Shown: positions 1 through 7,898 of the stretch, one piece after another | How the letters are laid out: the number at the start of each line of letters is the position of its first letter | Position numbering within the stretch: position 1 is the first letter of the stretch | NCBI GenBank assembly: GCA_963816435.1 | Contig: CAWFKS010000014.1 | Coordinates: 1-64,000, forward strand | Origin: CAWFKS01 sp963816435 | Lineage (GTDB): Bacteria; Pseudomonadota; Alphaproteobacteria; Rhizobiales; Rhizobiaceae | Reading direction: 5' to 3' | Length of the DNA: 64,000 bases | Made by a program: the position numbers and the translations under genes | Notes under the pieces: generated by a model | What the model was told of the DNA's origin: nothing | The model's database searches: none | What the model saw: only the letters and a program-made list of their open reading frames with translations

Positions 1-58
1 CGAACCCCCGACACAAGGATTATGATTCCTCTGCTCTAACCGACTGAGCTACTCCGCC
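1..58 (-). tRNA. tRNA-Met (CAT), elongator type, 3' end cut by window edge
   Basis: Read on the minus strand the segment begins GGCGGAGTAGCTC and continues through a D-arm (CTCAGTCGGTTAGAG), an anticodon stem of five pairs with loop ATCATAA (anticodon CAT), and the start of a T-arm with GGGGGTTCG. The G-C rich acceptor and absence of the initiator-type features favour elongator tRNA-Met over initiator. About 19 bases of the 3' part lie beyond the window. Confidence 0.93.
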
Positions 59-129
59 GCGCCAGGATCGAGCCCCAAACCTGCCGCATTCGAGGCCGAT
101 TGCGTGGCGGGGTCGCCAAGGACGCGCGG

Positions 130-158
130 ATATAAGGTTGCGCCGCATTGGCTGTCAA
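130..158 (-). promoter_or_regulatory. Candidate sigma-70 promoter of tRNA-Met
   Basis: On the minus strand a perfect -35 box TTGACA (153-158) is followed after exactly 17 bases by TTATAT (130-135). The predicted start would lie about 65 bases before the tRNA 5' end at 58. Found by eye from consensus match and spacing only. The rest of the 59-282 gap holds nothing else recognisable. Confidence 0.65.
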
Positions 159-282
159 GGCGCTCCGGCGCCCGCGCCGCGGCTTCCGGACGGCGCCGGC
201 ATTCCGCAGCGGCAGCGCTCCGCACTTGAGTCCGAGGGCGCGCGCCGATATGTCTCTGCCACGCCAAACGGGCACCAGGTGA

Positions 283-1278
283 ATGAAACCGCGTATCGCG
301 GTCCTGGGTTGCGGCTATTGGGGCAGCAACCACATCCGCACGCTGAAATCGCTCGGCGTGCTGCACGCCGTGTCGGACGCCAACGCCGCCCGCGCAGAAG
401 GCTTCGCCGCCGAGCAGGAATGTCTGGCGATCGACCCGGACGATCTTTTCGGTCGCGACGACATCGACGCCATCGTCATGGCGCTGCCGCCGCAATTCCA
501 CGCCGAAAACGCAATCCGCGCCGTCAGGGCCGGCAAGGACGTGCTGGTCGAAAAGCCGGTGGCCTTGACGGTGGCCGATGCCGAGCGCTCGGTCGCGGCG
601 GCGCGCGAGGCCGGCCGCGTCTTCATGGTCGGCCACGTTCTGCGCTTCCATCCCGCCTTCGAGAAGCTGAAGACGCTGGTGGATACCGGCGAACTCGGCG
701 AGGTGCGCTACATTCATTCGCACCGCCTCGGCCTCGGCAAGTTCCATACCGAGAACGACGCGCTGTGGGACCTGGCGCCGCACGACCTGTCGATGATCCT
801 CGCCATTACCGGCTCCGCGCCGCTCGAGGTGCGCGGCGAGGGGGCGGCGATCCTCGACCATCTCAGCGACTTCGCCCATCTCCACATGCGCTTTCCCGGC
901 GACCTGCGCGGACATCTCTTCACCTCGCGGCTCAATCCCTACCGCGAACGCCGGCTCACCGTGGTCGGCACAAAGGCGATGGCGGTGTTCGACGACGTCG
1001 AGCCATGGTCGCGCAAGCTCGCCGTCTATCGCCACGCCGTTTGGCAGGACTCCGGCCAGTGGGCCTTCACCACGAACGAGCCGAGCTATGTCGAGGTCAA
1101 CGAGGGCATGCCGCTGACGCGTGAACTCGAGAACTTCATCCACTGCATAGAGACGCGCGCCGAGCCGCGCACCGGCGGCGAGGAGGCGATCCGCGTGCTG
1201 CGCGTGCTGACCGCCGGGACCGTCGATCACGGCTCGACCGCAGCCACCGCGCCGACGCCCATCCCCGTTCGCATGTAG
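283..1278 (+). CDS. Gfo/Idh/MocA family NAD(P)-dependent oxidoreductase
   Basis: A 331-residue cytosolic dehydrogenase of the Gfo/Idh/MocA superfamily, which oxidises or reduces sugars, inositols or nucleotide sugars with NAD(P). The N-terminus carries the Rossmann glycine motif in AVLGCGYWGSNH, and near residue 90 the family motif EKPVALT holds the conserved catalytic-site lysine. The C-terminal half matches the usual alpha/beta substrate domain. Length is typical (330-380). ATG at 283 is the first start; a Shine-Dalgarno sequence is weak (AGGTG directly before it). The gene converges on mnmA with 18 bases between. Substrate cannot be told from sequence. UDP-sugar dehydrogenases of the WlbA kind begin similarly with a GxGxWG-type motif, so that is one possibility. 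Confidence 0.85.
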   Translation: MKPRIAVLGCGYWGSNHIRTLKSLGVLHAVSDANAARAEGFAAEQECLAIDPDDLFGRDDIDAIVMALPPQFHAENAIRAVRAGKDVLVEKPVALTVADAERSVAAAREAGRVFMVGHVLRFHPAFEKLKTLVDTGELGEVRYIHSHRLGLGKFHTENDALWDLAPHDLSMILAITGSAPLEVRGEGAAILDHLSDFAHLHMRFPGDLRGHLFTSRLNPYRERRLTVVGTKAMAVFDDVEPWSRKLAVYRHAVWQDSGQWAFTTNEPSYVEVNEGMPLTRELENFIHCIETRAEPRTGGEEAIRVLRVLTAGTVDHGSTAATAPTPIPVRM

Positions 1279-1296
1279 GCCGGAAGAGCTCCGCGC

Positions 1297-2487
1297 TCAG
1301 GCGGAGACGTTTGCCGCCGCCATGGCCGCAAGCCGGGAAAGCTTCGCCTCGGCATCCGCGCGGCGCTCGGAGCGCTCGATGAAGCCGCCGCCGAAGACCC
1401 GCGCGTCGGCACCCTCGTCCGAATAGAGCACGCAGGCCTGGCCGGGTGCGACGCCGGACTCGCCTTCCGACAGTTCCACCCACGTGACGCCGTTCTCGTG
1501 ATGCAGCACCGCCGGCCTGGGCGGTCTTGTCGAGCGCACCTTCGCGAACAGGTCGAGCCCCGTGGCCGGAATGTCCGAGAGCGGCCGCTCGCCCAGCCAG
1601 TTGACGTCGCGCAGGAAGACGCGGCGCGTCTCCAGCGCCTCGCGCGGGCCGACGACGACCCGCGCCCGCTCGGCATCGAGATGGATGACGTAGAGCGGCT
1701 CGCCGGCGGCGATGCCGATGCCGCGGCGCTGGCCGATCGTGTAGTGCAATATGCCCTCGTGGCGGCCGAGCACGCGTCCGTCGATGTGAACGATGTCGCC
1801 GGGCGCTGCAGCCGCCGGCTTCAGCTTGGCGATGATGTCGGAATAGCGCCCCTGCGGCACGAAGCAGATGTCCTGGCTGTCGGCCTTGCTGGCGACCGTC
1901 AGTCCCATTTCGCCGGCTGCCGCGCGCACCTCCGCCTTGGCCATGCCGCCGAGCGGAAAGCGCAGATAGTCGATCTGCGCCTGCGTGGTGGCGAACAGGA
2001 AGTAGCTCTGGTCGCGCTCGGCATCGACCGGCCGGTAGAGTGCGCGGTGCGCGCCCGCGACCCGCGAGCGGATGTAGTGGCCGGTGGCCAGCGCGTCGGC
2101 GCCGAGTTCGTGCGCCGTCTCCAGGAGGTCGGCGAACTTGACCGTCTGGTTGCACGCAACGCAGGGGATCGGCGTCTCGCCCGACAGATAGCTTTCGGCG
2201 AACGGATCGATCACCGCCTCGCGGAAGCGGCGCTCGTAATTGAGCACGTAGTGCGGAATGCCGAGCGTTTCGGCCACGCGCCGCGCGTCGTCGATGTCCT
2301 GGCCCGCGCAGCACGAGCCGGCGCGGTGCACCGCCGCCCCATGGTCGTAGAGCTGCAGCGTCACGCCGACGACATCATAGCCCTGGCGGGCGAGCAGGCC
2401 CGCAACGACCGAGGAGTCCACGCCGCCGGACATCGCCACGACGACGCGTGTGTCTGCGGGGCTGCCGGGAAGGTCCAGGCTGTTCAT
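1297..2487 (-). CDS. mnmA: tRNA-specific 2-thiouridylase MnmA
   Basis: MnmA activates U34 of tRNA-Lys, -Glu and -Gln with ATP and inserts sulfur to make 2-thiouridine. The 396-residue product has the PP-loop SGGVDSS at about residues 20-26, a catalytic cysteine in PCVACNQTVKF, the second conserved cysteine in QDICFVPQG, and the GQRRGIG motif. The reading frame stays open far upstream, but the start is placed at ATG 2487 because the family begins only a few residues before the PP-loop and GAGACGAGA lies just ahead. Length agrees with the family (about 360-400). It converges on the oxidoreductase gene. Confidence 0.95.
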   Translation of the reverse strand: MNSLDLPGSPADTRVVVAMSGGVDSSVVAGLLARQGYDVVGVTLQLYDHGAAVHRAGSCCAGQDIDDARRVAETLGIPHYVLNYERRFREAVIDPFAESYLSGETPIPCVACNQTVKFADLLETAHELGADALATGHYIRSRVAGAHRALYRPVDAERDQSYFLFATTQAQIDYLRFPLGGMAKAEVRAAAGEMGLTVASKADSQDICFVPQGRYSDIIAKLKPAAAAPGDIVHIDGRVLGRHEGILHYTIGQRRGIGIAAGEPLYVIHLDAERARVVVGPREALETRRVFLRDVNWLGERPLSDIPATGLDLFAKVRSTRPPRPAVLHHENGVTWVELSEGESGVAPGQACVLYSDEGADARVFGGGFIERSERRADAEAKLSRLAAMAAANVSA

Positions 2488-2661
2488 TCTCGTCTCGTTC
2501 GTTCGCGGGGCATGAAGCCGTTGAGCACGTGCGGGGCAGGGGCCCGTCAGGCCGGAATATAGGATAGGCCGCGCGCCGCTGCCACCTGCGCCATGTCGCC
2601 GCCGGGTCAACACACCGTTCCGGCGACCCGTCGGCAAGTGCCTCAAATCCTTCCGGTATTC

Positions 2662-2718
2662 CTAACGGCGCGTTTACCTGCATTACCTACTGCTTACCCG
2701 CCGTTTAGGCAATTTTTA
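2662..2718 (+). promoter_or_regulatory. Two candidate CtrA boxes upstream of sciP
   Basis: The CtrA consensus is TTAA-N7-TTAA. Two imperfect copies lie in the AT-richer gap before sciP: CTAA-N7-TTTA at 2662-2676 and TTTA-N7-TTTA at 2704-2718. The first resembles the GTAA-N7-TTTA copy before ctrA (5354-5368), including a shared TAAC and CGTTTAC. sciP is CtrA-controlled in Caulobacter, so the placement makes sense. These are degenerate motifs called by eye. Confidence 0.4.
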
Positions 2719-2773
2719 AAGCTGTGGCCTTAGTGTGACGTTTGATTGGGTCTTGGTTTGTGTAGAGAGTACG

Positions 2774-3049
2774 ATGACCGATCTGGTAAGACCGCGCGTC
2801 AAATACGTTATTGGGCCTGACGGCAGCCCGCTCACAATTGCGGACCTGCCGCCGTCCAATACACGGCGCTGGGTCATTCGCAGAAAGGCCGAAGTGGTCG
2901 CCGCGGTGCGGGGAGGGCTTCTGAGCCTCGACGAGGCGTGCAGCCGCTATAAGCTGACCGTCGAGGAATTCCTGTCCTGGCAGGCCTCCATCGACGAATA
3001 CGGCCTGGCCGGCCTGCGCACCACCCGCATCCAGCAATACCGTCACTGA
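2774..3049 (+). CDS. sciP: CtrA inhibitor SciP (DUF1153)
   Basis: A 91-residue helix-turn-helix protein of the SciP/DUF1153 family. In Caulobacter SciP binds DNA and CtrA and blocks transcription of CtrA-activated genes early in the cell cycle. The family signature is plain: RVKYVIGPDGSPLTIADLPP near the start, RRWVIRRKAEVVAAVRGG, the helix-turn-helix segment LLSLDEACSRYKLTVEEFLSW, and the end GLAGLRTTRIQQY. The ATG at 2774 fits the family N-terminus better than the earlier one at 2735 and has GAGAG ahead of it. It converges on a PqiA-like gene. Its position 2.6 kb from ctrA places inhibitor and target in one block. Confidence 0.93.
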   Translation: MTDLVRPRVKYVIGPDGSPLTIADLPPSNTRRWVIRRKAEVVAAVRGGLLSLDEACSRYKLTVEEFLSWQASIDEYGLAGLRTTRIQQYRH

Positions 3050-3068
3050 GCCGCAGCCCGCGTCCCGG

Positions 3069-3587
3069 TCACTCGCGTTCGGGCAGGACAGCCGGCAGTT
3101 CCCCGGCATCGCTCCGCTCCGCCCCTTCCTCCTTCCAACCACCGTTTTCGGCCCGCTTGGCCAGTCCCGACGCCGTCGCCGTCAGCACGACGGAAGCGGC
3201 GAAGAACCATAGCCCCGGCTTTGTGAGGGCGGACGCGAGGCCGCTGGTCTTGGCCGCGAACACGACCAGCGCCACCAGCACGACGTCGAGCATCGACCAG
3301 TTCGCCAGCACGCGCAGCGAAGCCGGCACCCGCACTTCGCCGGGGCCCCCGCCATAGGCTGCCACGTGCAGCAGCGTCAGCTTGAGTGCGGGAAACACCA
3401 CGGAAAACAGGCCGACGACCGCCGCCAGAAGCAGATCGCCCGACTGCCATAGCGATGCTACCATGTCGACGAGCGACGGGGTGTCGGTGAAGAATACCAG
3501 CCGCTGCACCTCTATCAGCGGCAGCGTGATGCCGAGCGCGTAGCAGAACGTGGCCGAAAACAGGATGGCGGCGGCGAGATAGCGCAT
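3069..3587 (-). CDS. PqiA-like paraquat-inducible integral membrane protein
   Basis: A 172-residue inner-membrane protein resembling the PqiA domain. An N-terminal hydrophobic segment (residues 3-20) is followed by a periplasmic loop, then three more hydrophobic stretches around residues 50-75, 95-112 and 120-140, and a charged acidic tail. PqiA proteins partner with MCE-domain PqiB in envelope lipid transport in E. coli; no pqiB is nearby and this copy has one domain rather than the duplicated form. ATG 3587 is chosen because the open frame upstream is non-membrane in character. It converges on sciP. Confidence 0.7.
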   Translation of the reverse strand: MRYLAAAILFSATFCYALGITLPLIEVQRLVFFTDTPSLVDMVASLWQSGDLLLAAVVGLFSVVFPALKLTLLHVAAYGGGPGEVRVPASLRVLANWSMLDVVLVALVVFAAKTSGLASALTKPGLWFFAASVVLTATASGLAKRAENGGWKEEGAERSDAGELPAVLPERE

Positions 3588-3652
3588 CGTGCCAATATGG
3601 AGAACGGGCGGCCGGTTTGAAAGCGGCGTGACGTTCTCCTGCCAGCCGTCGC

Positions 3653-4580
3653 TCAGACCGTCAGCACGACCTTGCCGATCGGATGCGTGCCGAGGAAGCG
3701 GTGCGCCTCGGCCGCCTTCGCCAGCGGAAACGCCTTGGCGATGTGGACTTCGAGCTTGCCCTGGTCGATCAGGGCGGCGAGCTCGATCAGCCCGGCTCGA
3801 TCCGGCTGGACGAGCATCCGTTCGGCACGGATGCCGCGAGGCGCGGCCTTGGCGCCGACTCTGTCGTCGAGCTGAAGCAGCGAGATCAGCACGCCGCCGT
3901 CGCGCAGCACGTCGAGCGAGCGCAGAGCGTGGTCGGAGCCGAGCGGATCGATGACGAGGTCCATGTTCTCGACTTTTCCGGTGAAATCGCCATCTCGATA
4001 ATCGATCACCTCGTCGGCCCCGAGCGATCGCACGAAATCGATCTTGTCGGGACTGGCCGTCGATACGACGTGGGCGCCGCGGGCCTTGGCGATCTGCACC
4101 GCCAGGTGACCGACACCGCCGGCGCCGGCATGCACGAGAACGCGTTGTCCCGACTGCATTCCGCCGTGCCTGACGAGCGCCTGCCACGCGGTGAGGCCGG
4201 CGAGCGGCAGCGCCCCGGCCTCCTCATGACCGATGCCGGCGGGTTTCGGCGCCACTTCGTCGGCGGGAACGGCTGCGTATTCGGCATAGGCCGCGGCCTG
4301 GCCGGGAAAGCGCGGCATTCCGAACATCTCGTCGCCGACCTTCGCCGATGGTCACGTTCGGCCCGACCTTCTCCACCGTGCCGGAAATGTCCCAGCCGAC
4401 GGTGAACGGCGGCTCGCCGAGCAGCTTGATCGCTCCCGCACGCACGGCCGCGTCGACCGGGTTGATGCCCGCCGCCTTGATGCGCACCAGCAACTCTCCG
4501 TTGCCGGGCTCCGGCACTGGCCGCTCCGCGAGCTCGAGAACGTCGGGATCCCCGAGGGTGTTCTGGACGATCGCTTTCAT
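3653..4580 (-). pseudogene. NADP-dependent zinc-independent alcohol dehydrogenase/quinone reductase, one frameshift
   Basis: The N-terminal part (from ATG 4580) reads MKAIVQNTLGDPDVLEL and the GroES-like fold through VGWDISGTVEKVGPNV. The C-terminal part, in another frame to 3653, continues FGMPRFPGQAAAYAEY, the nucleotide-binding HAGAGGVGHLAVQ and the usual end GKVVLTV. Joining the two near 4345, by removing one base of a CC pair, restores the conserved GDE-FG stretch and a product of about 308 residues, normal for the quinone oxidoreductase branch of the MDR superfamily. No other damage is seen. It is either a very recent pseudogene or a sequence error. The 4581-4823 gap beyond its start holds no gene. 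Confidence 0.85.
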
Positions 4581-4823
4581 GAGCTCCTCCGGCTGTGGCT
4601 ACAGTTCAGACGCGGGGAGAAAATCGTTCGGCATCTGACGAAAGTCGAGTGCCGATCTGCTGGATGAACTGTTCAGCCGGAGAGTTGTTGGGTCCGCGCG
4701 CAGCGGCGGGGCAGGTGACGGTCACATCGGCGTCGGCCGTCGCTGCGCGCCGAACGGGTGCGGCGTGGCTTGGCGAACCGGCAATGCCGCGGGATTGAGC
4801 CGCCGGCGACGCGGCGGAGTGTA

Positions 4824-5201
4824 TTAGCCGATCGCGGCGCGGCGCGGGTCGGCTTCGACCTCGCGACCCTTGCCGTCGCGCATTTCCAGCATTTCGGCCT
4901 TGGCGAGTTCGCCTTCGGCCTCGTGCAGTTCGACCTCGGCGGCCGCCTTCTGCTGGGCGAGGTCGGATTGCGAATTTCGCAGGTTGTCACGGCGCTGGCG
5001 CGCCGCCTTGGCGAATGTGGGGTAGGCGAAGTGATTGACGTCAGTGATGCCGGACTTCTTTTCCTCGGCGGCGATCTGCTGGTCGAGTTCGGCGGCCATG
5101 CGGTCGAACTCCGCGATCATCATGTCGAGCTGCAGCAGCTGGCGTCGCTTTTCGTTGACCTGGAACTGCTTCAGCCGGACGAGGTTCTCGCGTGACTTCA
5201 T
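4824..5201 (-). CDS. fliJ: Flagellar export chaperone-like protein FliJ
   Basis: A 125-residue, highly charged, almost wholly helical protein that begins MKSRENLVRLKQFQVNEKRR, the characteristic FliJ opening, with predicted coiled coil over residues 5-110. FliJ binds the FliI ATPase and helps feed substrates to the flagellar type III export gate. The internal ATG at 5201 is used since residues before it do not fit the family. In many Hyphomicrobiales fliJ lies next to ctrA, in line with the layout here, although fliI is absent from this window. Transcription runs away from ctrA, so the 475-base gap serves both. Confidence 0.8.
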   Translation of the reverse strand: MKSRENLVRLKQFQVNEKRRQLLQLDMMIAEFDRMAAELDQQIAAEEKKSGITDVNHFAYPTFAKAARQRRDNLRNSQSDLAQQKAAAEVELHEAEGELAKAEMLEMRDGKGREVEADPRRAAIG

Positions 5202-5676
5202 GACCCGATACTCCCACACTCGGGAAGACGCCGGCCAATCGGCCGTCACCCCCTCTCAACTCGTACAACCGGCGTGCCGCCGGCCTGCGCGCAGCCCCCG
5301 CTACCGTCCCGTCGTCCGGATCCTTACGGAAACGCGAATTTTCACGCCCCACGGTAACCATTCGTTTACGCGCATTGTTAATCATACGGGACAGGACTTA
5401 AGGCCCGGTAAAAATCCTGGGTCGAATGCCAAACTCCCGCTAATCGAGTCGCGATGAGTCACTTAGTGCCGTTTCTTAACCGGACACATGAGCGAATTCT
5501 GAGCGTGATTTTATTGCGGATTCAACGGGGTGCGAGCTGGAGCTCAATGAGGTTGATATAGCTTGCAATGCTGAATCAGATTTTGTTAACCATTAAATGG
5601 CAGCTTCCGATTCAGGCAATCATGCTCCGGTGCCGGATGCCTGCCGCGGGGTTCGGCGGCGGAAAAGGGGAATAGG
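5202..5676 (+). promoter_or_regulatory. ctrA regulatory region with five GANTC sites and CtrA boxes
   Basis: This gap is clearly lower in GC than its surroundings. GANTC, the CcrM methylation site, occurs at 5446-5450, 5456-5460, 5519-5523, 5573-5577 and 5609-5613: five in 168 bases where fewer than one is expected. The CtrA half-site TTAACCAT lies at 5586-5593, a GTAA-N7-TTTA box at 5354-5368, and TTAATCAT at 5378-5385. In Caulobacter and Brucella ctrA transcription is controlled by DNA methylation state and CtrA feedback, and this arrangement suggests the same. A good ribosome site (AAAAGGGG) precedes the ATG at 5677. Confidence 0.75.
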
Positions 5677-6372
5677 ATGCGAGTTCTGCTGATTGAAGAC
5701 GACAGCGCGACCGCGCAAAGCATCGAACTGATGCTGAAATCGGAGAGCTTCAACGTCTATACGACCGATCTGGGCGAAGAAGGCGTCGATCTCGGCAAGC
5801 TCTACGACTACGACATTATCCTTCTCGACCTGAACCTGCCGGACATGTCCGGCTACGAGGTCCTGAGGACGCTGCGCCTGTCGAAGGTGAAGACGCCGAT
5901 CCTTATCCTCTCCGGCATGGCCGGCATCGAGGACAAGGTGCGCGGCCTTGGTTTCGGCGCCGACGACTATATGACGAAGCCGTTCCACAAGGACGAGCTG
6001 GTGGCACGCATCCACGCCATCGTCCGCCGCTCCAAGGGACACGCCCAGTCGGTCATCACCACCGGCGATCTGGTGGTCAATCTCGACGCCAAGACGGTCG
6101 AGGTGGGTGGCCAGCGCGTGCACCTGACCGGCAAGGAATACCAGATGCTGGAGCTTCTTTCACTCAGGAAGGGCACCACGCTGACCAAGGAGATGTTCCT
6201 CAACCATCTCTACGGCGGCATGGACGAGCCGGAGCTGAAGATCATCGACGTCTTCATCTGCAAGCTGCGGAAGAAGCTCGACGCCGCCTCGGGTGGCCAG
6301 AACTACATCGAGACCGTCTGGGGTCGCGGCTACGTGCTGCGCGAGCCCGAGGACATCCGCGAAAGCGCCTGA
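5677..6372 (+). CDS. ctrA: Cell-cycle response regulator CtrA
   Basis: CtrA is the master cell-cycle transcription factor of alphaproteobacteria; when phosphorylated through CckA and ChpT it activates division, flagellar and envelope genes and can block replication initiation. The 231-residue product has a receiver domain (1-120) with acidic residues in LLIEDDS and the phospho-acceptor Asp51 in ILLDLNLPDM, the lysine in MTKPFHKDE, then an OmpR-type winged helix (about 130-225) with the near-invariant LTGKEYQMLELLSLRKG and GRGYVLREP. Length equals that of Caulobacter and Brucella CtrA. It is followed by a strong terminator, so it is a single-gene unit. Confidence 0.98.
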   Translation: MRVLLIEDDSATAQSIELMLKSESFNVYTTDLGEEGVDLGKLYDYDIILLDLNLPDMSGYEVLRTLRLSKVKTPILILSGMAGIEDKVRGLGFGADDYMTKPFHKDELVARIHAIVRRSKGHAQSVITTGDLVVNLDAKTVEVGGQRVHLTGKEYQMLELLSLRKGTTLTKEMFLNHLYGGMDEPELKIIDVFICKLRKKLDAASGGQNYIETVWGRGYVLREPEDIRESA

Positions 6373-6399
6373 CCTCCGACCAAGTTCGCTTGAACGACG

Positions 6400-6425
6400 A
6401 AAAGCCCGGCCTGCCCGGGCTTTTT
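6400..6425 (+). terminator. Rho-independent terminator of ctrA
   Basis: AAGCCCGG (6402-6409) pairs with CCGGGCTT (6415-6422) around a five-base loop, followed by a run of T residues (6421-6425). The A-run on the left makes it usable from both strands, so it may also end transcription of the opposite receiver gene. Confidence 0.85.
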
Positions 6426-6454
6426 CATCTTTGGAGCAGTCTTAAGAGTTGCGA

Positions 6455-6826
6455 TCAGGCGGCAGCCAGATCCATCGCGCGGAATCGGTCGAGCAGCTGC
6501 GGCCGATTGAACGGCTTGAGGATGTAGCCCTTGGCGCCGGCGCGCTTGGCACGCATGATCGTGCCGACGTCGAACTCGCTCATGCAGATGGCGACCTGCG
6601 GTTTGACCGGCGACTCCATGGCCATGACATGGCGGATGAAGTCGACGGTCGGCATGTCTGGCAGGCCACTGTCGACAACGATGACTGCCGGCATTTCCGC
6701 CGCACACATCGCCAGAGCCTCGCCGCCGCTGGCAGCCTCGATTATGACGAGATCGGGACCTCCCAGGATGCGCTTGGCAACCTTGCGGATGACGCTCGAG
6801 TCGTCGACGATCATGCAGCGTTTCAT
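6455..6826 (-). CDS. Single-domain CheY-like response regulator next to chpT
   Basis: A 123-residue receiver domain with no output domain. Acidic residues lie in IVDDSS (Asp8, Asp9), the phospho-acceptor is Asp52 in VVDSGLPDM, and the conserved lysine is in GYILKPF. ATG 6826 has GAGGA ahead of it. It lies downstream of chpT in the same direction with a 166-base gap, so it may share its transcript. Function is not determined by sequence; a role as acceptor or sink in the CckA-ChpT relay is an inference from position. It is not CpdR by sequence, as the CpdR opening motif is absent. Confidence 0.85.
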   Translation of the reverse strand: MKRCMIVDDSSVIRKVAKRILGGPDLVIIEAASGGEALAMCAAEMPAVIVVDSGLPDMPTVDFIRHVMAMESPVKPQVAICMSEFDVGTIMRAKRAGAKGYILKPFNRPQLLDRFRAMDLAAA

Positions 6827-6992
6827 CTGAGAATCCTCATGCGGGTGCTCGGCGGCACCGTCGCAAGGGATCATGCAACCGATCCGGTAAAGATCGCGCA
6901 AAGCAACTCGGTAAAATTACTCTGAAGAAGACTTGCGTGGCCCTTTGGCCGCAAGCTCGGCGGCGTTGTCTTCAGCGCCGGCAAATGCAGCC

Positions 6993-7622
6993 TCAGCTCG
7001 CCTTGAGCGTGATTTCCTCGGCGGTCGCGTGAATGGAGATGGTCATGCCGGTCTCGCGCGCAAGCAGCAGGGTGTAGTAGGGCTGCACCGCGTGGGCGTC
7101 GATCGGCTCCTGCGAGACGTCTCCCGAATGCATGGCGAGAAAGCGCGGCGGCACGCGGACCATCGGTCCGGCCGCCGTCAGCGTGAAGACGGGATTGTCC
7201 TGTAGGTTCTCCAGCCGGATCGTCAGCTTGCCGCCACGCGGGATCGCGCCGTTGGCGATGAGGATCAGGTTGAGCAGCAGCTTGACCTTGTTCTTGGGCA
7301 ACAGGGCCCGCTCGCCTTGCCAGTCCAGCGTCGGCTTCTCGTTGGCGATGAAGGAAGTGGCCACGGCCTCCGCGTCGCCGGTGTCGATCTGCATGCCGGC
7401 CGAGCCGGCCGCGCCGAACGCGATGCGGGCGAACTGCAACCGCGCGGAGGCGTTTCTGGCGCTGGCACGGATGAGTTGCATCGCATCCTCGTCGGCGCCG
7501 CCTTCGTCGAGCAGTTCGAGACCGTTGTTGATGGCTCCCACCGGCGAGATGATGTCGTGACAGACCCGGCTGCACAGAAGCGCGGCGAGGTCGGGCGCCG
7601 ATAGGGTGAAAATGTCTGCCAT
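6993..7622 (-). CDS. chpT: Histidine phosphotransferase ChpT
   Basis: ChpT relays phosphate from the hybrid kinase CckA to CtrA and CpdR. The 209-residue protein has the phosphorylated histidine in SRVCHDIISPVGAINNGLEL (His22), the hallmark of the family, followed by a dimerisation helix pair and a degenerate GHKL-like domain (about 85-200) without ATP-binding motifs. The start at ATG 7622 puts the helix bundle at the N-terminus as in Caulobacter and Brucella ChpT; the frame is open upstream but without family likeness. Lying 0.6 kb from ctrA, it puts two consecutive steps of the relay in one locus. Confidence 0.93.
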   Translation of the reverse strand: MADIFTLSAPDLAALLCSRVCHDIISPVGAINNGLELLDEGGADEDAMQLIRASARNASARLQFARIAFGAAGSAGMQIDTGDAEAVATSFIANEKPTLDWQGERALLPKNKVKLLLNLILIANGAIPRGGKLTIRLENLQDNPVFTLTAAGPMVRVPPRFLAMHSGDVSQEPIDAHAVQPYYTLLLARETGMTISIHATAEEITLKAS

Positions 7623-7791
7623 TGCCGTGTCGTCTCCCGGCTCGTCCGTGAAGTCCCCTGGTGGCCGCGGGGTGCGTGCGCGCATGCCGAATCGGCACCG
7701 ATGAAGCCACGAACACTCGATACACAGCGCAAAGATGCGGAGCAAGGAAACTGCGGATTTCGCGCCCGGGAAGTCGCCCTAAACTCGGCGA

Positions 7792-7806
7792 TTAATGGTT
7801 GAAAAA
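7792..7806 (-). promoter_or_regulatory. Candidate CtrA site upstream of eipA
   Basis: On the minus strand the sequence contains AACCATTAA (7792-7800), identical to nine bases inside the ctrA promoter (5588-5596, part of TTAACCATTAA). On the plus strand it reads TTAA-N7-AAAA. Brucella eipA is reported to be activated directly by CtrA, which supports the placement. The motif is short and was called by eye. Confidence 0.45.
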
Positions 7807-7898
7807 GGATTACGCCGTAAGCTCGAAGTCGAGATGTTCGCTTCCGGCGGACGCTTGCCGTGCAGCCGGAGTGGCTGCCTGTCAATGGAGAATGGAAC

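Noticed and set aside
4581..4823. Possible small gene at 4595-4798.
   Set aside because: There is no ribosome site, no recognisable motif, and the composition is typical of non-coding GC-rich DNA; the gap is probably intergenic.
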